Source: Planctomycetes bacterium syqfu
GTDB taxonomy: Bacteria; Planctomycetota; Phycisphaerae; Phycisphaerales; Phycisphaeraceae
Length of the DNA stretch: 64,000 nucleotides
NCBI GenBank assembly: GCA_020974905.1
Contig: CP087563.1
Span: 2,728,001 to 2,792,000, forward strand
Direction of reading: 5' to 3'
Below, one piece after another: positions 17,280 to 25,876 of this stretch; positions within the stretch are counted from its first letter, which is position 1; each line of letters opens with the position of its first letter. The notes under the pieces are model-generated. The model was not told where the DNA came from and did not search any database. It saw nothing but the letters and a program-made list of their open reading frames with translations. A program made the translations under genes and the position numbers.

Positions 17280-18680
17280 CTAAAGAGCAAAATCCGGCAA
17301 CGCATTGACCGCACCATTGACATCGAGCAAGGCGGGATCGGTGTAGAAGTTGGTGGTCAGTTCGATCCGACTATGCCGCATGGCAGCTTGCGCGACGCGG
17401 GGATGAACACCGGCCACGGCCAGGTGGGTGCCAAAGGTTGTGCGCAAAGCATGGATGTCGATGACGCGGCCACGCGCGTCGGTTTTAGAGATTCCAGCGG
17501 CTTGGCAGTCGGCGTCGAAGACACGAATGCCCGGCGGGTTGTCGAAGAGCAGCGCCTTGTATCCCTGTTTGCTGCGATGTTCCAGATGTTGCCTGATCTT
17601 TTCAACCACGTCGGCACGCAATGGCAACCGGCTCTCCTTACCGCTCTTGGATTGGTTTGCGTAGAGTTCAAAGTACGGCGCGGGCTTGGCATCAAGGAAC
17701 AATTGGCCAAGTGTCAGGCTTCGCAGTTCCTTGTGGCGCAAGCCAGTCGACACCGCCATCAGATAAAACAGTGCGCGTTCCCGGCCTAGACGTTCGAGTT
17801 TGTTGATGTGGGGTTTCTTGAGTTTGGATAAGCCGCGCTCGTAGCAGGGGTCCAGATTCTGCGGTGTAATGGTTTCGTATTTCCAGGTTTGGCGGCCTTT
17901 GCGTTTGGACTTGGGGATTTCAATCTTGCCACGGCCCCATTCGGCAATCGGACGCAGTGCCGCAGCGCGGAGCAGGCTGCCGACTTCCTCAATCGTCAAT
18001 GCTCTGCGGATGTGGCGACGGTCACTGGCACGATCCGCTTTCTGCACCATGCTCAGCGGGTTGGCGACGATGCGTTGTTCACGCACAAGCCAGTTGCAGA
18101 AGGCATGCATCGAGATGACATACTCGTTGCGCGTGGCAGCGGCCATGTCTTTGTCTTCAGCTTTGCTGAGCCAACGGTTCATGGCGTCGCTGGTGATATC
18201 GGCCAGCTTCTTGATCTTCAAGTCTCGAACCAGAATATTGAGTCGGCTCTTGACGTTCTTGCGATAGTTGTCCGAGACTTTGCGCCCACGCACGCGCTTG
18301 ATCTTAAGATGCTCAAGGTATTTTTCGATGTGATCAGTGATGGCTGCCTTGCTGTGTTCAGCCACTTCAATTTCCTGCGGCGTGATGAAACCGGCACGGA
18401 TTTTTTCCTGTTCGGCCAGGACATCGGAGAGCACGCGCTGGGCAGCCTGCTCATCGCGGCAGCCGGTGGAGATGCGTTTGTCGTTACCGGCATGATCGGT
18501 ATACCTGGCATACCAGACTTCCGAAACGTACATCATGCGTTTACCGTCTTCGGCTAATGGTGCGGTTTTGAGTCTGCCGTGCTTTGTTCGCCATTGGACG
18601 GTGGGCTTGCCACGACGGGTAACGATTTCCGCACCGTCGGGCATGGGGAGCGGGTAGGTTTTCTTGTACAGGTTGGCCAT
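17280..18680 (-). CDS. Tyrosine site-specific integrase (prophage)
   Basis: A 466-residue tyrosine recombinase. The N-terminal half includes an arm-type/SAM-like DNA-binding part (ITDHIEKYLEHLKIKRVRGR and STALL-type helices ending VREQRIVANPL). The catalytic domain has the first arginine in STGLRHKELRSLTLGQL, the HxxR box in IHALRTTFGTHLA, a second histidine in AMRHSRIE and the nucleophile in NFYTDPA. Family knowledge: it inserts and excises the element at attP/attB sites. It is the last gene of the left-reading phage block, with an excisionase-like HTH just upstream. The exact att site was not found. Confidence 0.93.
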   Translation of the reverse strand: MANLYKKTYPLPMPDGAEIVTRRGKPTVQWRTKHGRLKTAPLAEDGKRMMYVSEVWYARYTDHAGNDKRISTGCRDEQAAQRVLSDVLAEQEKIRAGFITPQEIEVAEHSKAAITDHIEKYLEHLKIKRVRGRKVSDNYRKNVKSRLNILVRDLKIKKLADITSDAMNRWLSKAEDKDMAAATRNEYVISMHAFCNWLVREQRIVANPLSMVQKADRASDRRHIRRALTIEEVGSLLRAAALRPIAEWGRGKIEIPKSKRKGRQTWKYETITPQNLDPCYERGLSKLKKPHINKLERLGRERALFYLMAVSTGLRHKELRSLTLGQLFLDAKPAPYFELYANQSKSGKESRLPLRADVVEKIRQHLEHRSKQGYKALLFDNPPGIRVFDADCQAAGISKTDARGRVIDIHALRTTFGTHLAVAGVHPRVAQAAMRHSRIELTTNFYTDPALLDVNGAVNALPDFAL

Positions 18681-18803
18681 GGGTACTTCGTTTGCCTTTC
18701 ATGCAAGTGTCGTGTGGTGGTGACACATTGAGCCTCAACTCGGCTCAGTTTACAAGGCACATCTGCGGGATTTTATGCTTATTTTTCAGGGGTTTAGCGG
18801 GTT

Positions 18804-19040
18804 TTACTTCCGAGTGCGAACTGACGGACAACCGGCATTGATCCACTTATCGATCACGTTGCGATTCCAGCGAACCAGCATGCCCAATCGCACGGGCGCG
18901 GGCATGCGTTTGGTGTCGCAGAGGCGATACACATGACGTGAACTGCAATTAAGCATCGCGGCAACCTGATCCACCGTCAGCATGACAGAGGACGGCTTAG
19001 CATCAGCGTACGAATCAATAACGGTGGTTTGGGTGATCAA
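18804..19040 (-). CDS. Excisionase/AlpA-like helix-turn-helix protein
   Basis: About 79 residues. The body MLTVDQVAAMLNCSSRHVYR followed by LGMLVRWNRNVIDKWINAG is the AlpA/MerR-like excisionase HTH with its wing. I place the start at the TTG at 19040 because AAGGAG lies 6 nt upstream; other starts lack it. Next to the integrase on the same strand, so it probably directs excision or controls the integrase. Confidence 0.85.
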   Translation of the reverse strand: MITQTTVIDSYADAKPSSVMLTVDQVAAMLNCSSRHVYRLCDTKRMPAPVRLGMLVRWNRNVIDKWINAGCPSVRTRK

Positions 19041-19074
19041 GAACAACTCCTTCTATATAGATACGGTGACAGAT

Positions 19075-19431
19075 TCACAGGGATCGAAGCAACCATCGCC
19101 ACCAGACGCGCGGCAGACCTGACCAACCGGCACGGTTCATCGTGGCCATGCGGGATTTGCAACTGGTGCAGGGACGCACGAGGCCCAAGGTGGTAACTTG
19201 GATGAACATGGACAGCCATGTGCCGGGTGGCAGGATGCGACGGGGCTTTGGTGCGGGAACATCAACCCACTTACCCAATGGACACTTTGATGCTGGCAAA
19301 CTGGTTCGGGATTTGAGATCGGCTCCGTCGATGGCACAGTTGCATTTGCGATCCGGATGGGACACGCATGCGACAGCATGTTCGCATTGACGGCAGATGG
19401 ATCGGCGCGTGTTGATGAAGTCGGTGGACAT
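19075..19431 (-). CDS. Small Cys-rich phage protein
   Basis: 118 residues from ATG 19431, preceded by AAGGAA. The first half, RRSICRQCEHAVACVSHPDR then CNCAIDG and SKCPLGKW, has seven cysteines and resembles zinc-knuckle phage proteins that end tail modules. A longer frame extends to 19890 but overlaps the gene 19445-20212 fully and has low-complexity composition, so I reject the extension. Role unknown. Confidence 0.6.
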   Translation of the reverse strand: MSTDFINTRRSICRQCEHAVACVSHPDRKCNCAIDGADLKSRTSLPASKCPLGKWVDVPAPKPRRILPPGTWLSMFIQVTTLGLVRPCTSCKSRMATMNRAGWSGLPRVWWRWLLRSL

Positions 19432-19444
19432 AATAGTTCCTTGG

Positions 19445-20212
19445 TTAAATGCCTGGTGTGGGATCACTGCATGATCCGTCGCCATTGGATTCGCCGACGA
19501 TGCAGTTGTCTTCTTCGTCCATACAACTCGTTTCGTCGAGGACTTCGATTTGCAGTTGGACGCGAGCAGGATTGTCGTAGATATTCCAGATGTTGGTGCA
19601 GATGCTGTGATTGTGCAGTTCATCACTGAGGATCGATGCGCTGCGGCAACTTCCGGGTGCGGATGGGATGCAGGCGGCAAAGATGCGTCCGCAACTGTCT
19701 TCTGAATCTTCGTTGGCATAGCCATCGACGGTGACATACCAACGCGTGGTGCCATCACCATCACAGCCTGCGAGTACCATGGCATCAACATAACTGCCAC
19801 AGGCTGCACCTTCGGGGACGATGCCGTATCCCTGCCAACGCGGGCCGGTGATGGTGTCGCTCTCGCAGTTGGGTTGGGGGTGACCACCAATCATGCCCGA
19901 GTGTCCGCAGCCTGGACAGTATGGCGGGTTCCATGCACCGCAACTGAATGGAATCTCGATGGTGTTACCCATGAATGCGGGATCGGTGCAGCAGCAACGC
20001 TCGTGCGTGTTGCCGTAATCGATCAATTGCCAGGTGATGCGGATGCGGGATTGGTTGGTGAAGCAGCACGGGCCACATGCACAGGCATTGGCTGGCACTG
20101 GTTCCTGGCCACAGCATTTGCCGCAGATCATGAAGAGGCCATCTTCGGTTAAGCCCAACTCACCTGAGCCGGATTTAAGTGGGTCAAGATCAAACTCGCC
20201 GTTACTCCCCAT
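19445..20212 (-). CDS. Cys-rich virion-associated protein (hypothetical)
   Basis: About 255 residues from ATG 20212. That ATG overlaps the stop of the upstream gene by 11 bases, the normal coupling in this block. It is rich in cysteine, with CGKCCG, CACGPCC, RCCCTDPAF and CPGCGHSG, and has no signal peptide. A mostly beta protein with disulfide or zinc clusters is likely, located at the end of the tail module where baseplate or receptor-binding proteins sit. No family recognised. Confidence 0.65.
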   Translation of the reverse strand: MGSNGEFDLDPLKSGSGELGLTEDGLFMICGKCCGQEPVPANACACGPCCFTNQSRIRITWQLIDYGNTHERCCCTDPAFMGNTIEIPFSCGAWNPPYCPGCGHSGMIGGHPQPNCESDTITGPRWQGYGIVPEGAACGSYVDAMVLAGCDGDGTTRWYVTVDGYANEDSEDSCGRIFAACIPSAPGSCRSASILSDELHNHSICTNIWNIYDNPARVQLQIEVLDETSCMDEEDNCIVGESNGDGSCSDPTPGI

Positions 20213-21101
20213 CGTCACAAACCTCCACGGCCAAAGTTTCGTTGGCGTCATACAGGATGAATTCACGTGAGCCATCGTAGGGATTGGTGACGTAGTAACC
20301 TGTGCCGATGACGCCATCGCCGGTTGCTGGTGCGGTGACGAGTTTGCCTGCAGCGGGACGTTGCTTGAGGGGCGTCATTTCTTCACCGAGAATCGTGCCG
20401 TCCTCTTCTTCGTCGTAGGCGTCGATGGTTTTGACGAAGTAGGTGCGATCACATTGCGTGGTTGCGTCGCCATCGGTTGAACCACCGTCCTGCCAGACTT
20501 TGCAGGGAATGAGCGTCGTGGTGTCGACCAGGCTGGGCACACCGAGCTTGACGATGGCCCAACACGGTTCACCGATGGGGACTTCGGGTTGACTCCATAA
20601 AATCTGAGTGCTGCCTGTGGCCGATGATGCCATGATCGCCGGGAAGCCCACAGGTGCTTTGGCAAATTGATGGGTTTCATCGGTGATGATGATCCGTACC
20701 TGGCACACACCTTGAATCATGGCACGGCCAACTTGTCCTGCACGGATCGGTTCAAGCAGAATGGCGTGTTTGTCCATCGCCACATGGGTGTCCAGTTCAG
20801 GGAACACACCGCTGAAGACGATCTGATCAACAAAGCTGCCCTCCATATCCATGATGGTTTGCGGTTCGTGTACCGAGTCTTCGATGCCGAGGATGAAGTA
20901 CCGCCAACAATCCATGGGCGAATCGTTTTTAACCCAGATCACCCCGCTAGAAAGTTGGGAGGATGATCGTTGGTATTGCTGGGCGAGTTTCTGGCGCGGC
21001 TTGATGCGCTCACGAAAATCCTGTGCCGCATCAATAAACGCGTTGTATGTATTAGCCGGGATCACCAAAGGATCGCCACTGCTGACTTTTTTCAATGTCA
21101 T
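20202..21101 (-). CDS. Phage hypothetical protein, tail-end region
   Basis: 299 residues. The first 60 (MTLKKVSSGDPLVIPANTYN and following) look helical, and the rest appears beta-rich (IVFSGVFPELDTHVAMDKHA, VRIIITDETHQFAKAPVGFP). Proteins beginning with the SSGDPLVIPANTYNAF pattern recur in planctomycete genomes near phage-like genes, but I know no function. Placement between the putative baseplate gene and the Cys-rich gene suggests a fibre or baseplate component. Confidence 0.6.
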   Translation of the reverse strand: MTLKKVSSGDPLVIPANTYNAFIDAAQDFRERIKPRQKLAQQYQRSSSQLSSGVIWVKNDSPMDCWRYFILGIEDSVHEPQTIMDMEGSFVDQIVFSGVFPELDTHVAMDKHAILLEPIRAGQVGRAMIQGVCQVRIIITDETHQFAKAPVGFPAIMASSATGSTQILWSQPEVPIGEPCWAIVKLGVPSLVDTTTLIPCKVWQDGGSTDGDATTQCDRTYFVKTIDAYDEEEDGTILGEEMTPLKQRPAAGKLVTAPATGDGVIGTGYYVTNPYDGSREFILYDANETLAVEVCDDGE

Positions 21102-21125
21102 GATTGGATGCTCCGTGGCCGGGGT

Positions 21126-21995
21126 TTAGGTTCCGATGTCCAATAGGCTGAAGTCGGCTGATTCATAAACTTGTTCGACGTAGGCAGCGACTGGGCGGCT
21201 GACCATGGCCATCGCGTCCATGTCCTCGACATCGGCATATCGCACCCACAGGTACTCCCAACCCTTCTTGGCAATACCAGTGATGCTGCCAATGGTGATG
21301 CCGGTTTTGTTGGGCGATGCAGCGAAGCGATACGTGATCTCCCAATCCCCGCCCCCGGAAGTTCCGTCTGTAAATTCCGTACCATGCAACGTGCCCGAAG
21401 CACCGAGGAACAAACACTCACCCGCAGCCAACCCACGGAACGTTGCGTTGTTGACTTTGCCAGTGAGTTGAAAAAGCGTGCCCTTGTATTCCGGCGTCAC
21501 CTGCTCGACGGTGAGGTAATGTGTTTCGCTGAAGTTGTAGATCGGCACCGTGATATCAACGCCCTGAACTTCCGCATTGCCATTGGTGTTGGACACGCCG
21601 ATCGCACCATTGAAGTTTGGCGCAGAGGGAATCGACGAGTCGGCATACGAACCCACGGTGTCCAACGACTGGGTGATGTGCTGTGTGCCACCCATCGTGT
21701 CAAAGCTATAGGTATACTCGCCACTGCCGGGGTCCGGATTTGAACTACCTCCACTCGATGTTGACGTGGCTTCAGCGTAACGCACACTGGCATCCCAATA
21801 CTCTTCGCTGATCGGTTCGATCTGCACGGACTGCATAGGTAAACCGTCATAGGTTTCGGGCGCAAAGTTTTCGACAGCAGACTTGATCGCCAGATCGTCA
21901 TCGCTGCCACTGGCAATGTAGGTCAATGTCACCTGAGCATTGTTGCCTGTGGTGCTCTGTCGACTGTCATATTTTTCGGCAACGGTAATAGGCAT
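21126..21995 (-). CDS. Phage hypothetical protein, probable tail-tip/baseplate component
   Basis: 289 residues. Begins MPITVAEKYDSRQSTTGNNA, then a beta-rich body and a Gly/Ser linker (TSSGGSSNPDPGSGEY). A later part, GDWEITYRFAASPNKTGITI then GWEYLWVRYADVEDMDAMAM, is conserved-looking. It follows the tape measure gene by 16 bp, the usual position of distal tail or tail-tip proteins. No family recognised. Confidence 0.6.
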   Translation of the reverse strand: MPITVAEKYDSRQSTTGNNAQVTLTYIASGSDDDLAIKSAVENFAPETYDGLPMQSVQIEPISEEYWDASVRYAEATSTSSGGSSNPDPGSGEYTYSFDTMGGTQHITQSLDTVGSYADSSIPSAPNFNGAIGVSNTNGNAEVQGVDITVPIYNFSETHYLTVEQVTPEYKGTLFQLTGKVNNATFRGLAAGECLFLGASGTLHGTEFTDGTSGGGDWEITYRFAASPNKTGITIGSITGIAKKGWEYLWVRYADVEDMDAMAMVSRPVAAYVEQVYESADFSLLDIGT

Positions 21996-22011
21996 GAATT
22001 ACTCCAGGGAA

Positions 22012-24384
22012 TCAACTGAAAGACAAAGACGAACTGCCACCGCCACCATTCTGCACTTCGTTATAAAGTTTTTTGACGTAACGAGCGGTGTCTTCACTGG
22101 CGGCTGCGGTGCGTTGGGCAATTGATTGATTTGTCATGAGCCCCTGCAACGCTACGGAATTGAATGTGCCGCGCGACTGCTGGTTGGGACTCAGCGAACC
22201 GATCTGACCGCCCAGTTCAGCGAGTTTCTTCTTGAGGGTGTCGATCAGGTTGTCGGGCGATGCAGGTTGATCGCCTGCTTGGGCACCTTCCGGGGGTTTG
22301 TTTTGAGCGGCCTGCTGGAGAAGTTGCTGGTATTCAGCACGTGTCTTTTCCAGATCGTCCAAGGCCGTGGCCATCTGTTTTTCGTACTGGGTTTGACGAT
22401 TCTTGTTGCCAACAGCCTGTTCCTGATCGATGAGGTTCTGCTGGGTTTGGCGTTCGTGGTCGATGCGTGCCAAGTCCGAATCATATTGTTGCTTGTTCTC
22501 AGCCAGTGCTGCATCGCGTTGTCGAGTGATGTTGGCCTTATCCGCGTTGGCATTGGTGCGGGCGATGTTGATCGCCATGTCGACGTTGTAGTCTTTGTCG
22601 AACAGGCCGATCAGATGGTGCATCCCTTCCTCAACTTTGAGCTGGGCAGAGCGGAACGTTGACTGCAATCCCGCCGTCATCGTCGTCCATGCATCGGAGA
22701 GGAACGTTGTGGTTTGAACCCACAGGATGCGAAGGCCATGCCAGGCATCGACGAGGACTTTCGTAACTTTATAGAAGGCTTGGCTGGCCACATTGACGAT
22801 GGTGTACTTGAAGCTATACCACAGCGATTCAACTTGGTAGATGCCGCGTTGCCACTCGACTTTGAGTGCCTGCCAGAGAATCTTGGCTGCCAGACTCAGA
22901 TCACCCGATGCCAACGCATCGCGGATTCCCTGCCAGGCAACAAGGGCGCGATCCTTCAGATCATTGAATCTTTCACTGAGCCAATTGAGCGTCTTTGACG
23001 CAATGTCCGTCATGCTCAGGATGGCAATGCCGATCCCTGCGGCTGCAACGATGACCAGACCCATTGGTGAGATCAGTGCGCCCAGTACCGTGAGTAACGT
23101 GCCGATCACACCCACCGATCCGGTGATGATGCCCGACAATCCACCAAAGATGAACGCCACCGCCTGGGCCGCCACACCAGTGGTCATCAGGATCACACCG
23201 ACAGCGGCGATCCCTGCAATCACCAAGGCAGCAGATCGAACAAGGGATTGGTTCTTGGATAACAGATCGATCACGATTCCGGCATACTGCGAGACGATGG
23301 CAGCCGCTTTGGCCACAGGTTCGCTCAAGGCTTCACCCATAATGCCCAAGACAATAATGCCAGCCTGCCTGATACGGTTAAAAGCATGCGTCAATGTTTT
23401 GCTGAGTTTGGCATAAGCCTTGTCGGCCAGGCCCGCGCGATTCTGCATCGCATCCAGGTCGGATTCAAAACCCTTGAGATTGTTCAGGGCTGGGACGATG
23501 CCACGCAGTGCCGCCGAATCGGGGAACAACTTGGCCAACACATCAGGCGGGAGCTTGGCGAGTTTTTCCATGACACCATGCAACCCTTCGGTCCTGAGCG
23601 TCGTGGTGTTCATTTCAAAACCAAGCTCATGCGCCAACTTGGTGGCATCTGCGCTGGGCTTGAGGAAGCTGCGCAAAATGCCGTTGACTGAGTCGATGGC
23701 CGTGGTGGTGCGCAGGCCGTTGCGCGTGAGTGTGGCGATCATCGCGCCCAGTTCGTCCAAAGGCAGGCCCGCGCTGGCGGCAGTCGAAGCGACCATACCG
23801 ATCTGCGGGGCCAGTTCGGCAAACGTGGTTTTGCCACGTTGCACAATACCGAACAACCAGTCGGACACATCACCAGCTTGTTCGGCGGCAAGGCCATAAC
23901 TGTTGAGCACCGTGGTGATGGCATCGGCTGCCGTGCGGGTGTCGGTCAACCCCGCCTTGGCAGACTTGGCGGCAACACCCAGCACATCCAGTGCTTTGGC
24001 TAGAGCAATGGAAGCTGACAGGATGTCATACAAGCCACCGGACAACGCCTCGGTGGATTCCCCAAAACTGACCGCCATTTTGCGGATGCCTTTGGTGAAG
24101 CCGTCCATGTATTTTTCAGCATCACTGTCTGAGAGCATGGTGGCGACGGTAGCCATCTGCTGCTGAAAATCCGCGTAGATTTTCAGACCGGAGAGCAGAG
24201 GCACCGCCGCCACCGCAGACACGGCGGTCAGTCGCTTGCCGATCTCGCCAACAGACTTACCAAATGCCTTGACGCGTTTCTGCGCCTTGTCGAGACCACG
24301 GACGAGCTTGCTGTCTTGCGTGGTCAGCTCAATGTACGCAGCCCCGGCGCGAATATTCCGACTGTTGGCGATACCTGGCGACAT
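22012..24384 (-). CDS. Tail tape measure protein (TP901 type)
   Basis: 790 residues. An N-terminal helical part, GAAYIELTTQDSKLVRGLDK, leads into the TP901 core with QQMATVATMLSDSDAEKYMD, ALSGGLYDILSASIALAKAL and GMVASTAASAGLPLDELGAM. Next come several strong hydrophobic stretches between about 370 and 470, then a coiled region RIDHERQTQQNLIDQEQA and a Pro/Asn-rich end. It sets tail length and helps DNA entry. The length would suit a tail of roughly 110-120 nm by the usual residue-length rule; this is inference. A long tail means a siphovirus or myovirus; no sheath gene was seen. Confidence 0.92.
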   Translation of the reverse strand: MSPGIANSRNIRAGAAYIELTTQDSKLVRGLDKAQKRVKAFGKSVGEIGKRLTAVSAVAAVPLLSGLKIYADFQQQMATVATMLSDSDAEKYMDGFTKGIRKMAVSFGESTEALSGGLYDILSASIALAKALDVLGVAAKSAKAGLTDTRTAADAITTVLNSYGLAAEQAGDVSDWLFGIVQRGKTTFAELAPQIGMVASTAASAGLPLDELGAMIATLTRNGLRTTTAIDSVNGILRSFLKPSADATKLAHELGFEMNTTTLRTEGLHGVMEKLAKLPPDVLAKLFPDSAALRGIVPALNNLKGFESDLDAMQNRAGLADKAYAKLSKTLTHAFNRIRQAGIIVLGIMGEALSEPVAKAAAIVSQYAGIVIDLLSKNQSLVRSAALVIAGIAAVGVILMTTGVAAQAVAFIFGGLSGIITGSVGVIGTLLTVLGALISPMGLVIVAAAGIGIAILSMTDIASKTLNWLSERFNDLKDRALVAWQGIRDALASGDLSLAAKILWQALKVEWQRGIYQVESLWYSFKYTIVNVASQAFYKVTKVLVDAWHGLRILWVQTTTFLSDAWTTMTAGLQSTFRSAQLKVEEGMHHLIGLFDKDYNVDMAINIARTNANADKANITRQRDAALAENKQQYDSDLARIDHERQTQQNLIDQEQAVGNKNRQTQYEKQMATALDDLEKTRAEYQQLLQQAAQNKPPEGAQAGDQPASPDNLIDTLKKKLAELGGQIGSLSPNQQSRGTFNSVALQGLMTNQSIAQRTAAASEDTARYVKKLYNEVQNGGGGSSSLSFS

Positions 24385-24439
24385 AAGAAGGTTCCGACAT
24401 ACGAGGGATCAGAAAAGGACTCAACAGACGGACGAACAA

Positions 24440-24907
24440 CTACGCGGTAGCGACCGTTCCACTAGACACCGTCGTCTTGCGGCCTTCGTCCAAACCTTTG
24501 TTGAAGGAGGCTTCTTTTTCTTTACGGAGTTTGCCAGAGCCGAGGAATAAACCCAACAGTCCAGATGCTGCAGGCAGCATGGGACCGAGGACGGGAACGC
24601 CTGCAACGGTGGGACCGATTTCATCGAGTGCCGACAGTGAGAGTTGATTCACCATGTTGCGGATTTCGTTGGCATGTTCGATGTTGGATTTCCACTGGCT
24701 GCCCGCGGTTTGCATGTGCTGATACCAGAGTTGGTACTCGCTTTCGGCTTCGTTGAGGGAGATGGTGCTGGCCAGGCCCGTCTGTTGCTGAATCGTGTTG
24801 GGCGTTTTGACGTGAATCATGTCACCCATGTCGCAGCCCGCAAAACTCAGCAGGCCAAGGACGACAAATGTGAGGATGAACAGGAAGATCAGGTGGTTGG
24901 TTTTCAT
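24440..24907 (-). CDS. Small predicted lipoprotein in the tail module
   Basis: 155 residues. The N-terminus, MKTNHLIFLFILTFVVLGLL followed by SFAGC, is a signal sequence with a lipobox-like LSFAGC at residues 21-26. A second hydrophobic glycine-rich part, VPVLGPMLPAASGLLGLFLG, lies near 105-125. The start overlaps the stop of the chaperone-like gene as ATGA. A lipoprotein between tail chaperones and the tape measure is unusual; it may be a superinfection-exclusion protein, a lysis helper or a tail-tip factor. Confidence 0.65.
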   Translation of the reverse strand: MKTNHLIFLFILTFVVLGLLSFAGCDMGDMIHVKTPNTIQQQTGLASTISLNEAESEYQLWYQHMQTAGSQWKSNIEHANEIRNMVNQLSLSALDEIGPTVAGVPVLGPMLPAASGLLGLFLGSGKLRKEKEASFNKGLDEGRKTTVSSGTVATA

Positions 24908-25203
24908 TGTGGTTTTTTCCTTTGGCTTCCGGGAGAAGGAATGAAAGTTTTCTTGAGTAGTGCCATGGCATCGCTGGTGTCCAGAGGGATCACCTGCGAT
25001 GATTGGCTTTGGGCAAACGGATCAAAGTCCGCTGCTTTGAACGTGTGGGAACGATTGAACGTCAGCAGATTGGCAAGCAATGCCATCAGGTTGGATGTAT
25101 GTTGCCAATCCTGTTTCTGGCGAGACTGGGCCATCTCGTAGAGTTCACGTAGCGTGAACGGATCGGGATGGACACCCAAAACGCCTGCCAGTTGCCAGAT
25201 CAT
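24904..25203 (-). CDS. Tail assembly chaperone-like protein, second component
   Basis: 99 residues, MIWQLAGVLGVHPDPFTLRE then LYEMAQSRQKQDWQHTSNLM. The all-helical pattern with WQHTSNLMALLANL is typical of gpGT-type second tail chaperones that precede the tape measure gene. Overlaps both neighbours by four bases. No frameshift site needed, since it has its own start. Confidence 0.65.
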   Translation of the reverse strand: MIWQLAGVLGVHPDPFTLRELYEMAQSRQKQDWQHTSNLMALLANLLTFNRSHTFKAADFDPFAQSQSSQVIPLDTSDAMALLKKTFIPSPGSQRKKPQ

Positions 25204-25652
25204 GTCTTGGCAGGTTGCAGCAGGTGTTCGAGTTGCTGCTGCAACTCTGGACTGTCCAGTTGGGCACTGGCTATTTCCAAGGCTTTTTCCTCGACCTGGC
25301 GAAGCTTGGCTAGTGCTTTCTTGAGCACCTGCCGCTTCGCTGCGGGGAAAAAATCTGCCAACTCCTGAAGCAACGCTGTGGTCGCATGATCGATCACATC
25401 GCCTGCCAGAGCCTGGCCGAATTGTTCGTCGCTGACGTTGGCCGATTGGGCTTGCTGCTGGCAGATGACAAACAAAACATCGCAGAGCAGGATCGGATCA
25501 GTGGACAGTTTTTCCAGCAGATGGGACTTACTATCCAGCACGTCCAGCAGGTTGACGCCGACAAGTGCCTGAACCCGTTTGATGGTGGCGACGGTGATCT
25601 GAACGGTCCATACGCGGCCATCAGGACTTCCGGGGGCAGTGAAGGTTTGCAT
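25200..25652 (-). CDS. Tail assembly chaperone-like protein, first component
   Basis: About 150 residues from ATG 25652, which forms a TAATG overlap with the stop of the tail-tube exon; a longer in-frame start at 25676 lies within that exon. Begins MQTFTAPGSPDGRVWTVQIT, with a long helical second half, ADFFPAAKRQVLKKALAKLR. Position between tail-tube and second chaperone fits. It probably binds the tape measure during tail assembly. Confidence 0.68.
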   Translation of the reverse strand: MQTFTAPGSPDGRVWTVQITVATIKRVQALVGVNLLDVLDSKSHLLEKLSTDPILLCDVLFVICQQQAQSANVSDEQFGQALAGDVIDHATTALLQELADFFPAAKRQVLKKALAKLRQVEEKALEIASAQLDSPELQQQLEHLLQPAKT

Positions 25653-25876
25653 TAGCTGCCACCTCCATCCACCCAAGTCGGTGCGCGGGTGACATAGGTT
25701 GGCTTGACGGTGACGTTGACGGTGATGGCTTCTTCGAGCGGTTCGTTGCGCGTGAAATTGGTGACCGAGAAGTCAGCGTCCAGGCCACTGCCACCTTCAC
25801 CATCAAGAACGGCCATGGCGATGGGTGTGTTGTTGAAGTAGGCACTCTTGATGGCAGAAAAGCCTTCGTCATCAGT
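25652..25876 (-). CDS. Tail tube protein, 3' exon
   Basis: The 75-codon end of the major tail protein, starting in the TDDEGFSAIKSAYFNNTPIA region and ending TWVDGGGS. A reading frame continues into the intron up to 26062, but that part translates domain V/VI RNA sequence and is not protein. Joined in frame to 28359-28562 it makes a protein of about 142 residues. Segments such as GLDADFSVTNFTRNEPLEEA show the beta-rich tail-tube pattern. Confidence 0.8.
   Translation of the reverse strand, partial: TDDEGFSAIKSAYFNNTPIAMAVLDGEGGSGLDADFSVTNFTRNEPLEEAITVNVTVKPTYVTRAPTWVDGGGS

Noticed and set aside
17106-17789. 227-residue plus-strand frame
   Set aside because: Antisense shadow of the integrase catalytic domain.
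19432-19890. N-terminal extension of the small Cys-rich gene
   Set aside because: Fully overlaps the better supported gene 19445-20212 and consists of Pro/Ser/Thr low-complexity sequence; the ATG at 19431 has a good upstream site.
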